From Clostridiales bacterium (GTDB lineage Bacteria > Bacillota > Clostridia > Tissierellales > Sedimentibacteraceae), in contig DNNV01000061.1 in the NCBI GenBank assembly GCA_003497505.1, positions 1 to 7,066 on the forward strand: a stretch of DNA of 7,066 bases. Direction: 5' to 3'. Below, piece by piece: positions 1 to 4,966 of this stretch (positions are counted from its first letter, which is position 1; every line of letters starts with the position of its first letter). The position numbers and the translations under genes were made by a program. The notes beneath the pieces are model-generated. The model saw only the letters and a list, made by a program, of their open reading frames with translations, searched no databases and was not told the DNA's origin.

Positions 1-2138
1 AGGGAGATATAGTTCCCGTGTGCTTAGAGGGAGCGGTGCTGCCTAACGGGCTTAAAATAAAGAAAACAAACTTCAGAGGGCTGCCTTCATACGGAATGAT
101 GTGTTCATATGAGGAGCTGGGCTTTGATGACAAGGTCATTCCTAAGGAAGCAAGAGACGGTATTGCAATTCTTCCTGAAAACACAGAGCTTGGAAAAGAT
201 ATTAAGGAAATTCTGGGGCTTGACGGAAGCGCACTTGAGGTTGAAGTTACTTTTAACAGGCCTGACTGCCTCAATATTGTGGGAATGGCAAGAGAAACTG
301 CAGCTACGCTCGGAACAAAATTCAAATTTCCGGAGATAGTTATTGAAAAGGAAGAGGGAACAATCAGCGATTATCTTAATGCTGTGGAAATAGAGGATGA
401 TAGTCTTTGCTCACGTTTCTATGCAAAGGTAATTAAGGATATTAAAATAGGACCGTCACCTCTCTGGATGCAGAGAACGCTGATGGATGCAGGTATGAGA
501 CCTATAAGCAACATTGTTGACGTTACGAATTTCGTAATGCTTGAGCTTGGTCAGCCACTCCATGCATACAGCCTGAATGCTCTGGAAGGGAGAAAGTTAA
601 TAGCCAGAAGAGCCAAAAAGGATGAGAAGATAGTTACTCTTGACCAAAACGAAAGAAAACTGGATGAAAACATGCTGGTAATTGCAGATTCGGAAAAGCC
701 TGCATGCATAGCCGGAGTAATGGGAGGATATCATTCTGAGATCGGCGATGATACAGAAGTAATGGTTCTTGAAAGTGCAAACTTCAATCCTAAATCAGTG
801 AGAGAGACATCTAGGAAATTAGGACTTCGTTCAGAAGCATCTGCAAGAAACGAAAAACCAATGGGTTATGTGATGGTTGAGCTTGCTGCTAAAAGGGCGT
901 GCCAGCTTATTGAAATGATTGGCGCCGGAACGGTTGTGGGCGGACATATGGAGGCGGGAAAGAGCGAATACATTCCTCCTGTGGTAACACTCAGACCTCA
1001 TCGTGTGAAATGGCTTCTGGGAGTTGACATTCCTGTGGATGACATGCTTCTCTACCTGAACACTCTCGAAATAGAGTCAACATTTGACGGAGGAAAAATA
1101 ATAAGCAAAATACCTTACTTCAGAACAGATATTGAGCAGGAAGCTGATTTAATAGAAGAAGTGGGGAGGATTTACGGATTTGAAAATATAGAATCTGAGC
1201 CTCTGAGAGGAAGTACAAGGGTTGGCAGAAAATCCGACATACGAATGCTTGAGGACGGTATCAAAAACATGCTAAGCGGCATGGGGCTTTACGAAATAAC
1301 AACATATTCATTCATAAGCCCGAAGACATATGACAATATAAATGCTGCTTCCGACAGTCCGTTGAGAAATTATGTGCGTATTCTGAACCCGTTAGGGGAG
1401 GATTTTAGCTCCATGAGAACAACACTCATTTCAAACATGATGGAGGTTGTGCAGAGGAATTCAAACAGAGGAGTTGACAATGCAGGAATTTATGAGGTAG
1501 GAAACACATTTGCTCCCAAAGAGCAGCCTGTGGTTCAGGAGCCTGTAGAAAGATTAAAGCTATGCGTGGGAATGTACGGCCAATACGACTTCTATGACCT
1601 GAAGGGTATTATGGAATCAATGTTTAAAAGGCTGGGAATAAAAACAACTCTCAAGCCTGTTGCGGATAACCCAATATTCCATCCGGGAAGAACAGCGGCC
1701 GTATATGTAAATGATGAATGCATAGGTATATACGGTGAAGCAAGCAGGGAAACTCTTGAAAATTACGGATTGGACCACAAAGTTTACATTGCCGAAATAG
1801 ATGTTGAAAAGCTGTTGGAATATAAGAATACAGATTGGAAATATGAAGCCCTGCCTAAATATCCTGCCATGGTAAGGGATATTGCGGTGATAGTGAAGGA
1901 TGAAGTATTGGTTGGAGACATGATTTCAGCTATTGAGTCAATAAACTCACAATTGATAGAAGATGTTAAGCTGTTTGATGTCTATAAGGGGGAGCATATT
2001 GAAGAGGGCTACAAGAGCTGCGCTTTCTCTGTTACTTACAGAAATAAGGAAAGAACTCTAAAAGATAAAGAAGTGGAAAAAATTCACGAAGGTATCCTGA
2101 AGGAATTTGAAACTAAATTTGAAGCTAAATTGAGATAA
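1..2138 (+). CDS. pheT: Phenylalanine--tRNA ligase beta subunit, 5'-truncated
   Basis: Beta chain of the cytoplasmic alpha2-beta2 phenylalanyl-tRNA synthetase, which charges tRNA-Phe; in this family the beta chain carries the editing and tRNA-binding modules. The frame is open from base 3 and ends at TAA 2136-2138, giving 711 visible residues; bacterial PheT is usually about 790-800, so roughly 80 N-terminal residues lie outside the window. Visible in order: the end of the EMAP-like tRNA-binding domain (GDIVPV, then LRG-like FRGLPSYGMMCS and EELG, about 3-160); the B3/4 editing domain (about 400-960, with ISNIVDVTNFVMLELGQPLHA, IAGVMGG and LESANF); the B5 domain (about 970-1205, ending DLIEEVGRIYGFENI); the catalytic-like core (about 1215-1830, NPLGEDFSSMRTTL, DFYDLKG, HPGRTA); and the C-terminal FDX-ACB anticodon-binding domain (about 1845-2135, PKYPAMVRDIAV). 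The GTG at 18 is internal, because the domain continues upstream of it. Oddity: RNEKPMG stands where RFEKG-(V/I/L)-D is usual (846-866). pheS is presumably upstream, outside the window. Confidence 0.97.
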   Translation, partial: GDIVPVCLEGAVLPNGLKIKKTNFRGLPSYGMMCSYEELGFDDKVIPKEARDGIAILPENTELGKDIKEILGLDGSALEVEVTFNRPDCLNIVGMARETAATLGTKFKFPEIVIEKEEGTISDYLNAVEIEDDSLCSRFYAKVIKDIKIGPSPLWMQRTLMDAGMRPISNIVDVTNFVMLELGQPLHAYSLNALEGRKLIARRAKKDEKIVTLDQNERKLDENMLVIADSEKPACIAGVMGGYHSEIGDDTEVMVLESANFNPKSVRETSRKLGLRSEASARNEKPMGYVMVELAAKRACQLIEMIGAGTVVGGHMEAGKSEYIPPVVTLRPHRVKWLLGVDIPVDDMLLYLNTLEIESTFDGGKIISKIPYFRTDIEQEADLIEEVGRIYGFENIESEPLRGSTRVGRKSDIRMLEDGIKNMLSGMGLYEITTYSFISPKTYDNINAASDSPLRNYVRILNPLGEDFSSMRTTLISNMMEVVQRNSNRGVDNAGIYEVGNTFAPKEQPVVQEPVERLKLCVGMYGQYDFYDLKGIMESMFKRLGIKTTLKPVADNPIFHPGRTAAVYVNDECIGIYGEASRETLENYGLDHKVYIAEIDVEKLLEYKNTDWKYEALPKYPAMVRDIAVIVKDEVLVGDMISAIESINSQLIEDVKLFDVYKGEHIEEGYKSCAFSVTYRNKERTLKDKEVEKIHEGILKEFETKFEAKLR

Positions 2139-2140
2139 TT

Positions 2141-2183
2141 AAAAAACAGATTTTTCCGTCTAGGCAGAAAAATCTGTTTTTTT
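2141..2183. terminator. Bidirectional intrinsic terminator between convergent pheT and lgt
   Basis: The left arm 2141-2156 and right arm 2167-2182 are perfect reverse complements (16 bp), with a 10-nt loop (2157-2166). The right arm ends in a run of seven T (2177-2183) for pheT transcripts. The left arm begins with six A (2141-2146), which is a U run for lgt transcripts coming from the other side. The stem is AT-rich, with three G:C pairs in the main helix. The right arm overlaps the lgt stop codon (2182-2184 on the minus strand), so lgt has almost no 3' untranslated region before its terminator. The structure is read directly; termination is inferred. Confidence 0.85.
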
Positions 2184-2913
2184 ACGCTTTTTTTCTTTTC
2201 AAGAGCATCCATATTGCGATTCCGGCTATGGCGGAGCCAAGGCTCACAAGCTGTGCGATTCGCATTCCGAAAAACATCAGGCTGTCTGTTCTCAGCCCTT
2301 CAATGAAGAACCTTCCTGCAGAATACAATGTGAGGTAAAGTGCCAGAACCTGACCGTCTGTTGTTTTTTTATTTTTTCTGAACCATGTGAGAAAAATAAA
2401 TATGCATAGGGTTATTATAGATTCGTACAGAAATGTGGGATGAACCTTCTGTCCGTTCACCACAATTCCCCACGGTAAATCGGTGGGGCCTCCGTGTGCT
2501 TCCTGATTGATGAAATTTCCCCATCTCCCTATAGATTGCCCCAATGCTACACTGGGCATCAAAATATCTAAAAGCAGCAAAGGATTGACCTTTCTTCTTT
2601 TGCAGAACAATATGCTGACTATGATTCCTGCAATCAGGGCTCCATGTATGGCTAAGCCGCCGTTTCTTATATTGATTATCTCAGATATATTCTGGCTGTA
2701 ATAATCCCAGGAAAATACTACGTAGTATATTCTCGCTCCCACTATTGCGGCGGGAATGGCTATAAGAAGAAAATCGAGAAGATTATCCTCCTTGAAGCCT
2801 ATCCGTCTGCACTCCTTCAGTGCAAAGAACACTCCTAACAACACTCCCAGCGATATTAACACGCCGTACCACATTATTTCTACTCCAAAAACTTTAAATG
2901 CCACTGGATTCAT
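2182..2913 (-). CDS. lgt: Prolipoprotein diacylglyceryl transferase
   Basis: Integral membrane enzyme that transfers a diacylglyceryl group from phosphatidylglycerol to the lipobox cysteine of prolipoproteins, the first step of lipoprotein maturation. The 243-residue protein is strongly hydrophobic with several membrane segments (about 12-31, 46-66, 86-103, 112-126, 164-178, 187-206 and 217-237), fitting the seven-helix family topology. It carries the Lgt signature GRWGNFINQEAHG (residues 129-141, with Arg130, Asn133 and Glu138), a conserved His90 in AIHGALIAG, HPTFLYES (158-165) and RFFIEGLRTD (201-210, Arg208). The length is at the short end for Gram-positive Lgt, but no expected motif is missing. 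The ATG start is supported by GGGAGG four bases upstream and by the typical MNPVAFKVFG-VEIMWYG opening. It stands alone on the minus strand, divergent from mraZ and convergent with pheT, and has its own consensus promoter. Confidence 0.97.
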   Translation of the reverse strand: MNPVAFKVFGVEIMWYGVLISLGVLLGVFFALKECRRIGFKEDNLLDFLLIAIPAAIVGARIYYVVFSWDYYSQNISEIINIRNGGLAIHGALIAGIIVSILFCKRRKVNPLLLLDILMPSVALGQSIGRWGNFINQEAHGGPTDLPWGIVVNGQKVHPTFLYESIITLCIFIFLTWFRKNKKTTDGQVLALYLTLYSAGRFFIEGLRTDSLMFFGMRIAQLVSLGSAIAGIAIWMLLKRKKA

Positions 2914-2917
2914 ATGA

Positions 2918-2923
2918 CCTCCC
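2918..2923 (-). promoter_or_regulatory. lgt ribosome binding site
   Basis: The minus strand reads GGGAGG followed by a four-base spacer (TCAT) and ATG at 2913-2911. This fixes the lgt start codon. Confidence 0.85.
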
Positions 2924-2935
2924 GTCCTATCCTAT

Positions 2936-2944
2936 TGGGGATAA
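2936..2944 (-). promoter_or_regulatory. Possible degenerate DnaA box in the lgt leader
   Basis: The minus strand reads TTATCCCCA, which is eight of nine matches to the DnaA box TTATCCACA, with the mismatch at position 7. It lies just downstream of the predicted lgt transcription start. The mismatch is in the usually conserved ACA end, so alone this would be weak; it is listed because two better boxes lie in the same intergenic region. Confidence 0.35.
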
Positions 2945-2952
2945 CTTTTCTA

Positions 2953-2981
2953 ATTATATATTTTTATGACCTCCAAGTCAA
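2953..2981 (-). promoter_or_regulatory. Sigma-A type promoter of lgt
   Basis: On the minus strand TTGACT (2981-2976) and TATAAT (2958-2953) are separated by exactly 17 bases, close to the housekeeping consensus TTGACA-17-TATAAT. The expected start of transcription is near 2946, giving a leader of about 33 nt to the lgt ATG. The spacer contains a second copy of a 10-bp sequence that also forms the lgt ribosome binding site (2965-2974 and 2913-2922). Confidence 0.8.
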
Positions 2982-3008
2982 ATAAAAGACAGAAATTATA
3001 GCTTAAAT

Positions 3009-3017
3009 TGTGGATAA
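3009..3017 (-). promoter_or_regulatory. Perfect consensus DnaA box between lgt and mraZ
   Basis: TGTGGATAA on the plus strand is TTATCCACA on the minus strand, an exact match to the bacterial DnaA box. It lies about 65-75 bp upstream of both predicted transcription starts and next to a very AT-rich stretch (3014-3045). Binding is inferred from the sequence match only. Confidence 0.6.
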
Positions 3018-3056
3018 AATTATTTTTTTAAATTTTTAAAATAATAGTGGCGCTTT

Positions 3057-3065
3057 TTACCCACA
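3057..3065 (+). promoter_or_regulatory. Near-consensus DnaA box in the mraZ promoter
   Basis: TTACCCACA matches TTATCCACA at eight of nine positions, including the conserved CCACA end. It sits 6 bp upstream of the mraZ -10 hexamer, where a bound protein would obstruct RNA polymerase. It also overlaps the short inverted repeat CCACA-A-TGTGG (3061-3071), so the same bases could instead be an MraZ site. Confidence 0.45.
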
Positions 3066-3068
3066 ATG

Positions 3069-3077
3069 TGGTATAAT
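3069..3077 (+). promoter_or_regulatory. Extended -10 promoter of the mraZ operon
   Basis: TGGTATAAT contains a perfect -10 hexamer (3072-3077) preceded by TG one base away, the extended -10 form. No good -35 hexamer is found 16-18 bases upstream (the region reads GGCGCT), which fits reliance on the extended -10. The predicted start near 3084 leaves a leader of only about 15 nt before the mraZ ATG. Confidence 0.75.
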
Positions 3078-3086
3078 ATGCCCAGT

Positions 3087-3092
3087 AGGTGG
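3087..3092 (+). promoter_or_regulatory. mraZ ribosome binding site
   Basis: AGGTGG, one mismatch from AGGAGG, lies six bases before the ATG at 3099. It supports that start, as does the conserved MFTGEF opening of the protein. It coincides with a GTGG element of the 21-bp repeat. Confidence 0.65.
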
Positions 3093-3098
3093 TAGAAG

Positions 3099-3536
3099 AT
3101 GTTTACTGGTGAATTTATACATTCATTCGATGAAAAAGGAAGGGTTATAATACCTTCCAAATTTAGAAACGAGCTTGGGGAAACCTTCTATATCGGCAAG
3201 GGACTGGATAAATGTTTGTTTGTTTATCCTGTTGAAACATGGGCTGAATTCGTGGGTAAGCTCAGAAATCTATCTACCTTCAATAAACAGGAAAGATTCT
3301 TTTTGCGAAGATTTGTTTCCGGATTCAGTGAATGTTCCTTTGATAAACAGGGAAGAATACTTATACCTCCAACATTGAGGGAATTCAGCGAATTAAACAG
3401 CGAGGCTGCTATAATAGGGGTTATAGACAGAATTGAAATTTGGAACAAAGAAAGTTGGAACGATTACTCCAACGGTGACGAATTTGATTTTGACAGCATT
3501 GCGGAAAAAATGTCAGATTTGGGGATAGGATTGTAA
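3099..3536 (+). CDS. mraZ: Transcriptional regulator MraZ
   Basis: DNA-binding regulator conserved as the first gene of the division and cell wall cluster. The family folds into two AbrB/SpoVT-like halves and assembles into rings that bind repeats in its own promoter. The 145-residue protein has the usual length and both family signatures: [13 protein letters not shown] at residues 11-23 and [15 protein letters not shown] at 82-96, followed by the typical [16 protein letters not shown] (105-120). The start at MFTGEF is the family start. It heads a run of four genes on the plus strand; its TAA overlaps the ribosome binding site of rsmH 11 bp upstream of that gene. Candidate self-binding sites (GTGG elements with 21-bp spacing) lie immediately upstream, consistent with autoregulation, which is inferred. 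Confidence 0.97.
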   Translation: MFTGEFIHSFDEKGRVIIPSKFRNELGETFYIGKGLDKCLFVYPVETWAEFVGKLRNLSTFNKQERFFLRRFVSGFSECSFDKQGRILIPPTLREFSELNSEAAIIGVIDRIEIWNKESWNDYSNGDEFDFDSIAEKMSDLGIGL

Positions 3537-3541
3537 GGAGG
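3535..3541 (+). promoter_or_regulatory. rsmH ribosome binding site
   Basis: AAGGAGG is a full match to the anti-Shine-Dalgarno complement, six bases before the ATG at 3548. Its first two bases are the end of the mraZ stop codon, indicating tight translational linkage. Confidence 0.85.
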
Positions 3542-3547
3542 AGTCAG

Positions 3548-4477
3548 ATGGATTACAAACACACATCGGTATTATTGGACGAATCTATAGAGGGGCTCAA
3601 CATCAGGAAGGGCGGAATTTATGTAGACGCAACTTTAGGAGGGGGAGGCCATACTGAGGAAATACTGAAAAGAGCAATAGAGGGAAGAGTTATAGGTATT
3701 GATCAGGATGACTATGCAATTGAAAGAGCAACAGGAAAACTTAAGGGCTACGGCAATTTTACAGCAGTAAAAAGTAACTTTAGTCAAATTGACGAAGTTT
3801 TAGATAATTTGGATATTGAAAAAGTAGACGGAATTTTATTCGATTTAGGGGTTTCGTCTTTTCAGTTAGATATACCTGAGAGAGGATTCAGCTACAACAA
3901 TGACATGCCTCTTGATATGAGAATGGACAAAAGCAGGACAACCACGGCAAGGCACATTGTAAACGGATATGAGGAGCATGAGCTCTCAAGAATATTGTGG
4001 GAATACGGCGAAGAAAAGTGGGCAGCAAGAATCGCCAAGTTCATCGTACAGGAAAGAGAACAGGAATTTATTGAGACCACAGGACAGCTTGTGAGTATCA
4101 TCAAAAAGGCTATTCCCAAACAGGTGCGTCAAGAAGGGTCGCATCCCGCAAAAAGAACATTTCAGGCAATAAGGATTGAGGTCAACAGGGAACTTGAAAT
4201 TCTCGAAGAAGCAATTAAGGTAGCTGTTGACAGGCTTAATCCGGGAGGAAGAATATGCATGATAACATTTCATTCTCTCGAGGATAGAATTGTCAAGAAC
4301 ACATATGCGGATTTAAACAAGGATTGCATCTGTCCGCCGGAGTTTCCGAAGTGTATGTGCGACCACAGGCGTAAATTAAAGATTATTACCAAGAAACCGA
4401 TTGTACCTTCCGGAAATGAGGTAGGCGAAAACCACAGGGCGCACAGTGCCAAGCTAAGAATAGGTGAGAGGGTGTAA
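3548..4477 (+). CDS. rsmH: 16S rRNA (cytosine(1402)-N(4))-methyltransferase RsmH
   Basis: S-adenosylmethionine-dependent enzyme (older name MraW) that methylates the N4 position of C1402 in the decoding centre of 16S rRNA. At 309 residues it has the normal family length. Visible features: the family opening HTSVLLDE (5-12); the SAM-binding loop [14 protein letters not shown] (27-40) and the acidic strand end VIGIDQD (48-54); [15 protein letters not shown] (94-108) followed by ERGFSY and [22 protein letters not shown] (199-213); and [10 protein letters not shown] (241-250). Near the C-terminus four cysteines (260, 262, 269, 271) sit in a CxC...CxC pattern, followed by the conserved [11 protein letters not shown]. 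It is the second gene of the operon; its stop is separated from the ftsL start by two bases. No anomaly is seen. Confidence 0.97.
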   Translation: MDYKHTSVLLDESIEGLNIRKGGIYVDATLGGGGHTEEILKRAIEGRVIGIDQDDYAIERATGKLKGYGNFTAVKSNFSQIDEVLDNLDIEKVDGILFDLGVSSFQLDIPERGFSYNNDMPLDMRMDKSRTTTARHIVNGYEEHELSRILWEYGEEKWAARIAKFIVQEREQEFIETTGQLVSIIKKAIPKQVRQEGSHPAKRTFQAIRIEVNRELEILEEAIKVAVDRLNPGGRICMITFHSLEDRIVKNTYADLNKDCICPPEFPKCMCDHRRKLKIITKKPIVPSGNEVGENHRAHSAKLRIGERV

Positions 4478-4479
4478 AG

Positions 4480-4953
4480 ATGTCAGCTATACGAAAGGAA
4501 GAACTCAGCTTTGATTACGGACAAGAATATGGTGAATATTCTCCGAAGAAAAGAAGAATAAAAAAGAAGAAGAAAAATAATAATGTTATAGAGAACTTCA
4601 AGAATACGCTTATGATTGCAGTTACATTTATACTTGGAATTTCTATTGTCTATAACTATGCCGTAATAACTGACAAGCAAATGGAGCTGAATAATATCAA
4701 CCATGATATTGCTGCGCTCAAGGATGAAATAGACACGTACAACATTACTCTTGAGAGCATCAAAAACACCAATTCAATCGAAGAAACGGCAAAGTCATAT
4801 TTGGGTATGAATTATCCTACACGTAAACAAACAGTCTTTGTTGATTTTACATATGGAGACACGGAAACAGAGCAGCAAACTGCAAACTCCGAAGATGAAA
4901 ATAAAAATATACTTGTGGGCATAATTGACAAGGTGGTAAGTTTTATTCATTAA
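4480..4953 (+). CDS. ftsL: FtsL-like septum formation protein
   Basis: Small bitopic membrane protein expected to act in the divisome, where FtsL forms a coiled-coil complex with DivIC/FtsB and helps activate septal peptidoglycan synthesis. The 157-residue protein has a charged cytoplasmic N-terminus with a Lys/Arg/Asn-rich stretch (23-35), one membrane segment (about 43-61), and a heptad-like helix (about 65-97) starting TDKQMELNNINHDIAALKDEI. It then has IEETAKSYLGMNYPTRKQTVFVDF (100-123), which matches the FtsL/DivIC-type end pattern of an IEE-A-x-x-x-LGM-x-x-P core. Beyond this an acidic, glutamine-rich linker leads to a hydrophobic tail (143-157) not typical of short FtsL proteins. Sequence conservation in this family is low, so the name rests on topology and position between rsmH and the PBP gene. 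The start follows a modest AGAGGG site seven bases upstream. Codons 27-29 form an A AAA AAG heptamer. Confidence 0.85.
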   Translation: MSAIRKEELSFDYGQEYGEYSPKKRRIKKKKKNNNVIENFKNTLMIAVTFILGISIVYNYAVITDKQMELNNINHDIAALKDEIDTYNITLESIKNTNSIEETAKSYLGMNYPTRKQTVFVDFTYGDTETEQQTANSEDENKNILVGIIDKVVSFIH

Positions 4954-4962
4954 GGGGGGGAG
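4954..4962 (+). promoter_or_regulatory. Ribosome binding site of the PBP gene with a run of seven G
   Basis: After the ftsL stop codon the sequence is seven G (4954-4960) then AG, with the ATG at 4967. There is no exact AGGAGG; pairing with the 16S rRNA tail could occur in several registers using a G-U pair. A homopolymer of this length is prone to length change, and here it would alter initiation strength or spacing and not the reading frame. Confidence 0.6.
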
Positions 4963-4966
4963 CAAT

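Larger units (their letters stand above)
3060..3101 (+). repeat. Imperfect 21-bp tandem direct repeat at the mraZ promoter and start
   Basis: Units 3060-3080 and 3081-3101 match at 16 of 21 positions. Both begin CCCA, contain GTGGTA at unit positions 9-14 and end ATG. The first unit carries the -10 box; the second carries the ribosome binding site and start codon of mraZ. A further GTGG at 3047-3050 is in the same 21-bp register, though the rest of that upstream unit does not match. MraZ proteins are known to bind short G-rich direct repeats at their own promoters (TGGG-type in Escherichia coli, GTG-containing repeats in mollicutes), so these are candidate MraZ operators. Their use here is inferred. 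Confidence 0.5.

Noticed and set aside
18..20. GTG at 18 as the start of pheT
   Set aside because: The frame is open back to base 3 and encodes GDIVPV, which continues the conserved tRNA-binding domain; the true start lies outside the window.
2182..2913. lgt as a truncated gene because it is shorter than the E. coli protein
   Set aside because: The start is fixed by an RBS and all Lgt signature residues and membrane segments are present; a length near 243 is acceptable in Gram-positive bacteria.
3019..3045. Inverted repeat ATTATTTT ... AAAATAAT as a terminator
   Set aside because: The 8-bp arms contain no G or C, there is no downstream T run, and no gene ends here; it is probably just AT-rich promoter sequence.
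2914..3098. Riboswitch, small RNA or replication origin in the lgt-mraZ gap
   Set aside because: Both leaders are very short (about 33 and 15 nt), no stable GC-containing fold is seen, and no dnaA/dnaN context is present; only promoters and protein-binding sites are supported.
3986..4273. Minus-strand open frames inside rsmH
   Set aside because: They lie opposite a clear rsmH coding sequence, have no ribosome binding site and no recognisable domain.
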